Source: Funneliformis mosseae
Lineage: Eukaryota > Glomeromycota > Glomeromycetes > Glomerales > Glomeraceae
Length of the DNA stretch: 15,255 nucleotides
Direction: 5' to 3'
Assembly (NCBI GenBank): GCA_910592005.1
Contig: CAJVPP010002335.1
Location: 1-15,255 of the forward strand
Shown: piece by piece, positions 1 through 8,760 of the stretch
Layout of the letters: each line of letters opens with the position of its first letter
How positions within the stretch are numbered: position 1 is the first letter of the stretch
Notes under the pieces: generated by a model
The model's input: the letters and a program-made list of their open reading frames with translations, nothing else
The model's database searches: none
What the model was told of the DNA's origin: nothing
Position numbers and translations under genes: made by a program

Positions 1-300
1 CATAACTTTCCTTGTAGAATTATCTACTTTTAGGTCAAATGACCAACCACAATTTGGTTGACAACCGTACATAGTGACATTGAGTAAAAACCCATCTGAG
101 TTTTGATTACGGGATTCTATTTTCTTGACCTTTGTAGAATTGGTATAGAAATGAGCGTCGTGCTCGTTGATGTGGATTACATCATCGGTAAAAGTGATTT
201 CGCATATTGTATAGGATAAACCTACGGTAACCCAAGCATGCACCGATGAAATAATGGTTAAAACCAGAAACGTCAATGTTATAAATGTTTTACTCTGCAT
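1..300 (-). CDS. Secreted protein, N-terminal 100 residues (partial at window edge)
   Basis: Reading leftwards from an ATG at 300 the frame stays open for 100 codons to the window edge, which is unusual in such AT-rich DNA. The first 22 residues (MQSKTFITLTF... ending SVHA) form a typical signal peptide, with likely cleavage after Ala22. The mature part has three cysteines (C33, C80, C84) and three N-glycosylation sequons (N54, N74, N94), so it should enter the secretory pathway. I do not recognise the family; nothing in it looks catalytic. The start is supported by the signal peptide and by an A-rich stretch just before the ATG. The C-terminus and any introns lie outside the window. It could be a small secreted effector-like or wall protein, but that is only inferred from the signal peptide and cysteines. 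Confidence 0.7.
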   Translation of the reverse strand, partial: MQSKTFITLTFLVLTIISSVHAWVTVGLSYTICEITFTDDVIHINEHDAHFYTNSTKVKKIESRNQNSDGFLLNVTMYGCQPNCGWSFDLKVDNSTRKVM

Positions 301-359
301 TTTTTTAACAAATGGATTTGAATATATTGAACGAAAAAAATCTCTGTTGAAAAATTACA

Positions 360-370
360 TTTATATATAA
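360..370 (-). promoter_or_regulatory. TATA-like element upstream of the secreted-protein gene
   Basis: The minus strand reads TTTATATATAAATG about 60-70 bases upstream of the ATG at 300. Position and sequence fit a TATA box, but in DNA this AT-rich such matches are common, so support is weak. Confidence 0.3.
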
Positions 371-2068
371 AAAATTTGGCACTTGTTTCGAGATCGACAA
401 GATAGTTCATTCAAATTATTAATGTTTAATAATTGGAAATGTTTATGTATCCCAGTTATCTCTTTGTACTTTATTATATTTTTAAAATTTTCTCACTCTT
501 GCACTGTCAGACATTTTTATAATTTTAAAAAGAAGAAAAAATTGTTTAGTTTGATTCATTAATTTACGTGCCTTTGTACACGAGTGTTACACAAACCTGT
601 TTAGAGATTTTAACTCCGGCCGTGGTTAATTAACCGGTTAACTAATATTGTTAAAGAATTTCCAACTTCTAAACCTGTTATAGTTTAATTTAAACCAAGT
701 TAGGTAACTAATTATAAATTTAAATTTAAATTCATAATCAAGAAAATGACAAATTATCGTTTCATTTAATAATTAGAAAATTTTTTGTTAGAATTAACTT
801 CTCAATGATCTCCGGAATCTCAATTTCAGACACCCGAAGATCCAAAATCAATTTCAGTCACAACATCCGTAACAAAATATTAATTCGAAATGCTGCGGTA
901 AAGTGATCATTTCTTTCTTCAGGTTCGTAATAAAAGTTTAGTTCAGCTACTTGCTATAGAATTCTACTTAAAATTAAAAATATTTCTTACGTTTATTTGA
1001 AAAATATATGTATATAAATTTTGGATAAATCAATTGACAGCGTTCTTTTATTTAGTCTTTGTGATTTTATCAAGTAGTTCTCTGAGTTAGATTTTTCTAC
1101 TTATTACATATGAAAGCGCTAAGAGATATATATTCTTGCAAGTATGTAATTTCTATAAGTTATTTGTTATTTTTTAAAAAAATAAAGTACAAATATTTAT
1201 GAATGTTCCAATCCGTAAAAAGAATATATAGTATATTTCCATTAAGCAAATGTTGGTTTGCACAGTTATACGAAAAATTTAATTTTAGCTGTCGATCATT
1301 TATAATAGTATGGGATCTTTGTTTGCAATAGAAAGGGGAACTGCAATTTTACTTTTATATGCCAAATATTATTTTTCAGGTCGAGATATGTTCAGATTTA
1401 ACATTATCTCATTTTTTTATTTTCCGGTGCGGGAACTCAAAGTTCCTTGGTAAAATTTTGACCAAATTCGTTAATCACAGCTAATTATTATTTGGGCAAA
1501 AATGGTCGGCACCACGTCAAAAATATAAAGAAATAAACTTGTGGATCAATAACGACAAAATTTATTATAAAGTTTAATTTGAAATTAGATTTTGGATTGA
1601 AACTTAAACTCGTATTAAAACTATTACACTATTACTGAACGCCAACAGGAAAAGTTTATATTGAAAGTTTAACAATACCGAGCCGGTCAGGTTTTTATAT
1701 TTTTTTATTCGATCCACATTAAAAACATTATTTAATATTTATATTAATAAATATATATTATATTTTATTACTTTTGTTAAATTTTTTTTTTAAAATATAA
1801 TCAGCATCAATTCTATTCGTTGATTTTTTTGGAAATTATTTGATGTCTAAAGTTATATAAATTTGTTAATTTATTTTAATTATTATATTATTTTGATTAT
1901 GTATTTTAAAAAGTTATATTATATTATTATAAAATTTCAATAAAAATTTTGCTAAAATGTGCATATATCACTTACTTTCACTTAATTAAGTATTATAATT
2001 TGGCTAAAAAAAAAACTTTGTCATATCGTGATTGGTTAAAACAGATTTTTTATATCTGAAATTGGAAT
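371..2068. other. Gene-poor AT-rich stretch
   Basis: No credible coding region or RNA gene was found on either strand. It contains many homopolymer A and T runs, two overlapping 12-bp palindromes (624-641) and one copy of a diverged repeat (794-873). The part from 1700 to 2000 is almost pure A/T. The left end presumably carries the promoter of the minus-strand secreted-protein gene. Confidence 0.6.
794..873. repeat. Diverged dispersed repeat, copy 1
   Basis: The segment shares a clear pattern with 4462-4553. TTAACT is followed by a GATCT..GAATCT block, then CAATTTCAGACAC(C/T)CGAAGATC, then AAAATC.AATTTCA..ACAACA(T/C)CCG. This copy lacks about 20 bases after GAAGATC that copy 2 has, and the length difference is not a multiple of three. 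On the minus strand both copies encode the residues DLRVSEIE, but this copy has a stop just upstream. It could be a decayed gene fragment or part of a non-coding mobile repeat. Confidence 0.55.
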
Positions 2069-2359
2069 TCACGGCCTATATCTTGCCAAATTATAATAAC
2101 AGCCTCGGAATCGAAATTCCAAAGTAAATTTGTTCCAGTTGGAATTGGACTGATACTTTGCAACATCACAATTGGAACCATCAGAAAATATATAGTAACG
2201 CGTATGGTATATGATTATTAAAACTCCGGTAACGATCAAACCTTTGATTCTTCCACCAGTTGATCGAGTACCGAATATAGGACAAGCTGCAGCAATCCAA
2301 TATCTTTTACGAATTGATGTAGAATAGCGTTGACAATGGAAAGGAGTACCAAAGCAAAA
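2069..2359 (-). pseudogene. Unrecognised coding-like open stretch, 96 codons, no ATG
   Basis: On the minus strand the frame is open from after a TAA at 2362-2360 to a TGA at 2071-2069. The stretch is visibly more GC-rich than its surroundings. The translation looks protein-like, with a basic aromatic start (RYSTSIRKRYWIAAACPIFG), a hydrophobic segment (GLIVTGVLIIIYHTRYYIF), then a polar Cys/Trp/Arg-rich end (WNKFTLEFRFRGCYYNLARY). There is no in-frame ATG at its beginning and no obvious splice acceptor, so it is either an internal exon or, more likely, a gene remnant. I do not recognise the family. A chance open frame is possible, but the composition argues against it. Confidence 0.35.
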
Positions 2360-2362
2360 TTA

Positions 2363-3388
2363 AGTTTTATAAATTTTCTTCAGATAAATTAGTAAAATTT
2401 TAAATATATTAGATTAAAAAATTGAATGATTTCATGGGTATAAAAAAAGAAATAAAAATGGTTTTAAATACTACAAAGAAATAATAGAGAATCGCTTCTT
2501 ATAAAAAAAAAAAATTAAGAAAATAATTCCCTAATACCAAATCAGTAAAACAAACTATTATAAAAAAAAAAAACCTACGACTATATATTTTGGGTTTCTT
2601 TTTGAGAAATTAAAATGTGAAAAATGTGACGCGATTAAGAAAAATGGGAGATCGTCATCCTAAAAAGGAAATCTGTCAAAAAAATACTTCAGTTATTTCG
2701 AAACTTTAAGTTAACCACAACCACCCACCACCCACTGCGCGAATTGTGTTCATATAGAATTTAATTCTTTGTTAAAAATTGTGGATCAAAATTGGGACAA
2801 CAATTAACCGGATGAAATTTGGAATTTATTTGTAAAATCTAATTAAAATAAATTAAATAACTATAAAATTTAATACCCGAAGAAAATTTAATTAAGTATT
2901 AAATTACCAGCCTAATCTGATCCGAACTTAAATATAATATCTGCTCAGCCTAGGCCAGATTTAATAATATATAATTTTATTAAAATATAACAAAACTTCA
3001 CCTTTTCTGCTTTTTTAGATTAAATTTAAAAAAAAAAATAAAATAAAATATTTCAATAATGCAACACGACAAAATAAAAAAAGATCATTTATTGCATATT
3101 TCATTATAAAACACAATCAGCTACCTAGTCCAATACCTAGATTTAGCCTTATTAGCTTAAAAGCAGTCATCCCTTCTCATTGATATCAAACCACTTTTCA
3201 TCCAACTTGAACAACTACTAACTAAATCATATTGACCACTTTGTCATATTTTCATATTTGTCATGCGGCATATTTTCCGTTTTGAAATGTTGAATATGAA
3301 AGGCAATGACCAAATTTGTTATCATAAATCATGAATGAAAGAGCATTAAAATTATTTATGAAAGTTTCTAATCTAATAGTTTCTCTCA
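2363..3388. other. Gene-poor AT-rich stretch
   Basis: This kilobase has no supported gene. It is dominated by A-runs (around 2500-2580 and 3030-3080). A C-rich patch (CCACAACCACCCACCACCCAC, 2715-2735) stands out from the AT background; its minus strand is G-rich. A short open stretch beginning ATGGGAGATCGTCATCC at 2645 ends after 22 codons and is not convincing as a gene. Confidence 0.5.
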
Positions 3389-3748
3389 TTATAATAATGG
3401 GAACAAAATATACTGTTTAGAAAGGTCTTTGAAATTAACATTATCCTTTTGTCCAGCGACGGGAGGATCAGGTGATGGTTGATAGATGGAGTAAGACTTG
3501 AACTCTTTAGGTGGAGGCACACTTAAAAGATGGCGGTTCTTAATAATTTTAGTAATAAAAAAATTCCAAAGATAAATACTATATAAATAATGTCAATTTC
3601 TTCGTTTATATAAAATTCGCATTCGCAATAAAAAAGTCCGTGATAATGTTGTGCCACATAAATCTATCAAATTTTCAATTTTTGCTAGTATTTCCAAATA
3701 TAGATTAGACGTTTCTGTCATTTTTATGGATGCTTTATGCTTTACCAT
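3389..3748 (-). pseudogene. Unrecognised coding fragment with proline-rich tail, interrupted by one stop
   Basis: One minus-strand frame runs from an ATG at 3748 to a TAA at 3391-3389 (120 codons), with a single internal TGA at 3595-3593 that could derive from TGG. The last 50 codons are the convincing part: NRHLLSVPPPKEF, then YSIYQPSPDPPVAGQ, ending DLSKQYILFPLL. They are proline-rich and richer in G/C than their flanks, like a cytoplasmic tail or linker. Before the tail, two frames both give hydrophobic segments. An alternative is an exon in the other frame (IDIIYIVFIFGIFLLLKLL, about 3600-3543) joined by a small intron or a frameshift. I do not recognise the protein. A last exon of a living gene remains possible. 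Confidence 0.4.
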
Positions 3749-3810
3749 AAACTTATTATTTAGCAATTAGTTTATCAGACAGTGGTTTAATATATAAAAA
3801 TCAAATGCTT

Positions 3811-3904
3811 CCCGAATCGGCGCTGCTGAAAAAATCCGCCTAAAAAAATCGGGTTTTATTTTTTTTTTCTGGATTTTTCAGTATCGGCGCATTGCCGAAT
3901 CGGG
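3811..3904. mobile_element. Small foldback (MITE-like) inverted repeat
   Basis: The left arm 3811-3838 begins CCCGAATCGGCGCTG and continues CTGAAAAAATCC. The right arm 3871-3904 is its inverse, GGATTTTTCAG..ATCGGCGCATTGCCGAATCGGG. The arms are imperfect; the right arm has about six extra bases around GCGCATT. The spacer is T-rich. A further direct echo of GAAAAAATCC..CCTAAAAA lies at 3946-3966. CG-rich ends in an AT-rich setting suggest a short non-autonomous element. No target duplication was recognised. Confidence 0.55.
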
Positions 3905-3966
3905 TCAGTATTTTTTACGTATTTAATTATTACCTGATTTGACACAGAAAAAATCCAACCTAAAAA

Positions 3967-5090
3967 TAGCCAATGAAATCAACAAACAACGTTTTATACA
4001 AATTAACTGACTGGTTACCTTTAATGAGGTTGTTATATATACTTTTAAAATTTTTTCTTTATTTTATATCAAAGCAACTTTAATTAAATGTCAAATTTTA
4101 TTGAGTAAAATATTACGAGTAGCGAAGAAAGTCGTTTCTAATTTTGCTGATCTTGCGTAATTTTTTTTTTTTATTTTTTAAAAAAAAAAGGTCTTATTGA
4201 TTTTTAATATGCTCACTTGAACGTGTTAAATTATCGGTATTTCATAAATAAAAATAAACTTAAATATTTCATTTATAAATAACTCGTATTAAACATTCAA
4301 AAGTTCAAAGCCTTTAAGCATTGTGAAACCTTAAGGTATAAATCTTGGAATATGTTTCACTCAAAGATCAATTTAAGGTACCGGATTTAATTTCTTATAT
4401 CTGGATAAGCTTTCACAGTTATGAAGTTGTAAATAAAAAAAAAATTGGCATATCCTGCAATTTAACTGATCTTTGAATCTTCAATTTCAGACACTCGAAG
4501 ATCATCTGAATTCCACTTCAGCCAAAATCCAAATTTCATTACAACACCCGCGTACATCTGAACAATCCAAGCAAAAAGGAATTAAAATGAATAAAAAAAA
4601 ATTGCTCATCTTAAAATGTTAGAATTATCTGTTTAAAAGAATATGAAGGCTTGATTAGATATCTAAATCTTCATTAAAAATTTAAAATGTATAACATCAA
4701 AAAAAAAGATCTTTATTGAACAAAAAAGATTTCCTTATTCACTGAAGAACATATGGCTTTTTGTGATAAATTAGGGTAATATTCTTGGAGAATATTATTC
4801 TACATTCGGTACAATACAAATCTAGATATTTCTTTTTATAGTAATATTTGATACATGGGCGCTAAGTGATTTTGTTATTTTGATTTCTATACCAGGAAAG
4901 TATCGACGGTAATTTCCTTAAAGGCAATTATAAAAATGGGTTGCCAATAATTTAGGCCAATTTGGAAAAACACAATAGCAAATGCGCGTACTGTTTTTTT
5001 AGTAATGTGACCGAATTGAAAATTCTATTAAAGTTTATTCCCAAGGTAATGAATGTAACCTTGATCATCTATATTCAACACAAGAAAAAA
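3967..5090. other. Gene-poor stretch upstream of the tyrosinase
   Basis: No supported gene. It contains a long T-run/A-run palindrome near 4160-4190 and repeat copy 2 (4462-4553). On the minus strand 4600-4461 reads protein-like (FLFAWIVQMYAGVVMKFGFW, then DDLRVSEIE and a stop), which overlaps that repeat. The right end should contain the tyrosinase promoter and possibly an upstream non-coding exon. Confidence 0.5.
4462..4553. repeat. Diverged dispersed repeat, copy 2
   Basis: This is the partner of 794-873, in the same orientation. It shares CAATTTCAGACAC.CGAAGATC and a second block ATTTCA..ACAACA.CCG, with 19-20 extra bases between them. Both strands are locally open. Minus gives WLKWNSDDLRVSEIEDSKIS then a stop; plus gives TLEDHLNSTSAKIQISLQHP after an acceptor-like TTTCAG. 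Because the length difference between copies breaks both frames, I treat it as a repeat rather than a gene. Confidence 0.55.
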
Positions 5091-5091
5091 T

Positions 5092-5102
5092 TTATATATA
5101 AG
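5092..5102 (+). promoter_or_regulatory. TATA-like element upstream of tyrosinase
   Basis: TTATATATAAG lies about 100 bases before the proposed tyrosinase ATG at 5204. It is the best TATA candidate, but the AT background makes it weak evidence. Confidence 0.3.
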
Positions 5103-5203
5103 ATAAAGAATCTCTCAAACCCTTACAAATATAACATATTCTTTTTTTTAAATAAAGTGAATCTTTATCAGAATACGTGAATTATTTGGCATTAGAAGAA
5201 GAT

Positions 5204-7321
5204 ATGGAAGATTTGCTTAGTCACGTTAGCATTCGATCATTACCAATAAAGTCTAAAAAAGAACATGTTATTGTAAAACCTTTCGGTAAGCAGGCAAAAT
5301 AAGTCTACTGTTTATAAATTTGAAGCGATCATCGATATAAATTCTATACTTTCAATTTCATTTCAGACACTGTCCAAGTTCGCCTTCCTATTGAGGTACT
5401 TATGTCAAATTCTAATTATAAGAAACAAAAGGATCTCTTCCTTCAAGGATTTGCTGCAGTTCAACAGCGTGATGCCGATGATCCTAGATCCTTTTGTGCA
5501 GTTGCCGGTATCCATGGTCTCCCATACAAACCTTATGACTTATTTCACGATGAGCAAGAACCTTCTACTGACTACCACGGAGAAAAACATCGCTGGGGTG
5601 GCTATTGTCACCACGGTGATATTCTTTTCCCGACTTGGCATCGTCCATATGTTTTATTACTCGAAATGCTCATATATGACGCAGCTGAGGAAATGATAAA
5701 CAATAACCCAGACATGTAAAGAAAATGTTTCTATTAATTATATTATAGTTTCATTTGTGTTCAACTTGATATAAATAATATTTTACGATCTTTCTTTATC
5801 ATATTACTTTCGGTTATTAAGATATCGTCCTGGTGATAAGGAAACCGAGGAATATAAACAGGAACTTGAGAAACTTCGATTTCCATACTGGGATTGGGCC
5901 AGTCCATCCACTCTCGTTCAAGGCTTACCTTCAGTCTTAACTGATGAATACGTTCTTGTTGATAATCCAGTCCGTAAAAAAATTAAAATTCGAAACCCTC
6001 TTCGTGCCTTCACTTTACCAGTAAATCTTGGAACTTTATCACTTGTCGGTGACATTGCTAACCCAACCCAAAGACCTTATATTCCAGAAGGGAATGTAAC
6101 ACCTTATACACCAGCTGGATATGCAACCACAAGACACCCAAGTATCAATTACATATCCAATGTGGACAAAACTAGCCTCAACGTCGTTACCTTTTGCAGC
6201 TCTGTTTTTCGTCCAACCCTTTACCAAGCTTTACTTGTCAAAGATTGGCGTCATTTTAGTAATCATGGTGACAAATATTCCGAAGAGTTCGATGAGGATT
6301 ATGGACATTATTCATCTATTGAAGTCGTTCATGACGCCCTTCACGATGCGATTGGTGGAATTGGTGGTCATATGTCATACCCTGACGTTTCTGGTTTTGA
6401 TCCCATCTTCTTCCTTCATCATTGTAATGTGGATCGTCTTATTGCTATTTGGCAGGCTTGCCATCCAGATGCTTGGATCGTTGGAAATGCAGTAACTGAA
6501 GGCACTTTTACCGATAAACCTGATGCACCAATTGACGAAAATACCTACCTTACACCTTTCCGTAAAACAGATGATAAATATTGGACCTCAAAAGATGTTA
6601 GGTGAGCGTATCATTCTATATTGTAAAGTTTTCTTGTAAATCATTCGAAAATTTGCTTCATTGTTCTTGTCCAATTAGAAATATAGCAGATCTCGGATAC
6701 ACATATCCTGAACTTGAATGTGAAATAACCCATCCAAAAATATTTTTATTTGAAATGTTGAAATATTACCATCCCAATCGTTTCTTGTAAGTGCTACTTT
6801 TATGTTTAGTCTTCTTTCATGAACCATATCACCATTAAATATCAACCTACAACAGGCGTTACCATTGGCAGCTCAACTTAATCGTGAAGAAATTTCAAGT
6901 TGGCTCGCCATTTCAAATTCGGGTATTCCTCGACAAGCCAGACGCATCCGCGTCAACTCCACTTAGCAGCCCCAATTTTGCTGGACTCTTATCAATTTTT
7001 GCTCGTGGTCGCGAGACCTATTGTGGCAATTGTAATGCTCATCCCGATTTAAATGTAAAGGGCCATGTTGATCTCACCCTCTGCATGAAAAGGCTTTCCA
7101 TTGATTTGAATCCGGAAAAAGCTGCTGATACTCCTAGCCTTTTAGCTAAACAAATTAAAATCATAGCTGTTAGTAAGGATGGAAGCGAGATAAGCCTTCA
7201 TGACGCTGGACTGATTTTTGCGTATTATGTAGTGGTTGATGAGTTTAGCGATCACCCATTGGAATGGAAGGAGATTTATAGGAATATTGTATATCCTCCA
7301 AAAATACGTGATTCGGAATAA
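5204..7321 (+). CDS. Tyrosinase (type-3 dicopper monophenol/diphenol oxidase), five exons
   Basis: Exons are 5204-5285, 5367-5715, 5822-6601, 6679-6786 and 6856-7321, giving about 594 residues. The introns are 69-106 bases, each GT..AG, and keep the frame. CuA ligands are H77 (GIHGLP), H110 and H119 (FPTWHRPY); C108-x-H110 fits the fungal thioether bridge. CuB ligands are H314 and H318 (EVVHDALHD) and H344 (FFLHHCNVDR). FPYWDW and GYTYPEL are also typical. From about residue 441 a beta-rich C-terminal domain follows, with CGNC at 496-499, as in fungal tyrosinases that are made latent. The length matches mushroom enzymes (about 570-610). No signal peptide is visible, so it is probably cytosolic until released. 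It would oxidise phenols to quinones, for melanin or spore-wall browning. The start is uncertain: the ATG at 5204 is the first in a frame open from 5156, and an upstream exon is possible. AATAAA overlaps the stop codon. Confidence 0.93.
5286..5366 (+). other. Tyrosinase intron 1
   Basis: 81 bases, GTAAGC..TTTCAG, phase 1. It joins ..VKPF to D28 TVQVRLP. The other introns are 5716-5821 (GTAAAG..TTAAG), 6602-6678 (GTGAGC..AATTAG) and 6787-6855 (GTAAGT..CAACAG). Splicing at all four restores one uninterrupted reading frame with conserved tyrosinase motifs across each junction. Confidence 0.85.
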
Positions 7322-7774
7322 AAGAATTTCTGGTCTTTATCGATCGTGATATTGTTTTACGATGAATGATTTTAAAGAGTTCATTAGTACATAAATTTTT
7401 ATTCTTTCACTTTTTTTTTTTTTAATATAATTCCGTGTCCTTTGCAGAATTCTTTATCGTTAAAATATTTTCTAGTAAAGTTTTCGAATAAGATTTGTTG
7501 TAATAATATTTATTGCTTATTTTGCGATCATTGCTATATTTATTATTTAAGAAAATTTAAATATATAATAATTTTTTTTTTTTCACGATTAAATATTCGG
7601 CATAACTCATTAGCAATGATAAAATTTTTATAGTGATTAACGAAGGAGGTATGCAAGTAAATTAATTTATTATCCGAAAACTTCTGACGATCTTTTATTT
7701 TGTATTTGGTTTCACACTAAAGAATTTTTTATTTTAATTTGGTGTTGTAGTGGAACCTCTTTTTTAAATCTTAA
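7322..7774. other. Tyrosinase 3' region and AT-rich spacer
   Basis: It presumably holds the tyrosinase 3' UTR. T-runs and TTTAATATAA-like sequence follow at 7410-7430. An open frame at 7442-7633 is built of A/T-only codons (Phe, Ile, Tyr, Asn, Lys) and is not credible as a gene. Nothing else was seen. Confidence 0.5.
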
Positions 7775-7994
7775 ATATTTAAAATATCGCGCAACCATCT
7801 CGCATATTCGAAAAAACTGTTTAAATCCATCTTATCACCATTCAAAGAAAGTGAGGTCCTAACCCTCTGTCGACTTGTCGTTGCTCAAGATGATGTTTAT
7901 TCCTAATGATCGAGAGTTAGCGTTAGAGAACGGACTTTTTAGAATCAAGAAACTTTGTCAAATTAAGAATTCCGGTAATCCCGAATGCTCATAA
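7775..7994 (+). pseudogene. Unrecognised coding relic in two frames (frameshifted)
   Basis: Two adjoining open stretches in different frames read like one protein. 7775-7906 gives ISRNHLAYSKKLFKSILSPF, then KESEVLTLCRLVVAQDD. From 7893, one frame over, it continues FIPNDRELALENGLFRIKKL, then CQIKNSGNPECS and a stop at 7992-7994. The switch near 7893-7900 implies a one- or two-base indel. Both parts use C/G-containing codons unlike the flanking A/T filler. There is no ATG at the start. I do not recognise the family. It is probably the remnant of a gene's C-terminal part; a real gene with an unusual intron is less likely. Confidence 0.45.
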
Positions 7995-8752
7995 TATACA
8001 GTTTATGCGTTTGATTTTTTTGCATACAATATTTTTTTTTCGGGGATCATTTTCTTTTATATCTCTTTCTACTTAGGTGACGAGGTATAATAGTGAAGTT
8101 TTCGGCGATTACCCTTAAAGTTACAGTACAATTATTCGGCTCTGACGATTATGATTGTTTATTTATGTATTTATATTTTTAATTATGTCATAAGTTAGGC
8201 AAAAATTTTTATAAAATTACACACCTTATCGTTAATGAAATCACTTAAGCATTATTTATAAAAAATTATACTGAAATTTTTTATCTAATAAAGTAAACCT
8301 AGAAATAGAGAAAATACAAACAATAAAATGAAGTTCCTTTAGTTCATTCTCAATTAAAGCAATCTAGGATTGTAAAATCGGACGGATGTTTTTCATCAAT
8401 GCAATTTTGTAATGTGCTGAATATTCATGTGTTTCATAAAGCAACAAACATCCATATTTTTAGAAATTGCAAAAATGATTCTACAAAAAAAAAATTATAG
8501 CAATTCAATAAATAATAGTTTATCCACAAAAAATGATCCTTCCTCTTTCTTAACTAATAATTGTTTGATATAAAATCAACCATTAATAATTGTCCGAAGC
8601 ATAGAGGAGGACCTTATACTACGCATATCGAATGCAGAACTATAGCCTGATCGACGAATGAAATTTGTGGATTTGTTGATTACCAATTTTGTGTTACGAA
8701 AATATTGTTAGTCATGTTATCGAAATCGAAATTATGTTTCGGAACAAAAAAT
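7995..8752. other. Gene-poor stretch
   Basis: No coding region, RNA gene or clear repeat could be supported on either strand. The sequence is AT-rich but less simple than the 12-kb region, with no long homopolymers beyond about ten bases. Confidence 0.5.
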
Positions 8753-8760
8753 ATTATATA

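Noticed and set aside
2645..2713. ATGGGAGATCGTCATCC as a gene start
   Set aside because: Only 22 codons before a stop, no splice donor or downstream exon that makes sense.
4962..5180. Open frame of 72 codons before the tyrosinase
   Set aside because: It starts at TTG, is made mostly of A/T-rich codons and lies in the promoter region; no protein-like pattern.
5391..5696. Open frame overlapping tyrosinase exon 2
   Set aside because: Shadow of the real exon, which carries the copper-binding motifs in another frame.
6039..6227. Minus-strand open frame inside tyrosinase exon 3
   Set aside because: Antisense shadow of a conserved coding exon.
6121..6495. Long open frame (124 codons) inside exon 3
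   Set aside because: Overlaps the CuB region in a different frame; the tyrosinase frame has HxxxH and HHCNVDR and must be the real one.
7442..7633. Open frame of 63 codons after the tyrosinase
   Set aside because: Only A/T-type residues (Phe, Ile, Tyr, Lys, Asn); typical chance frame in AT-rich DNA.
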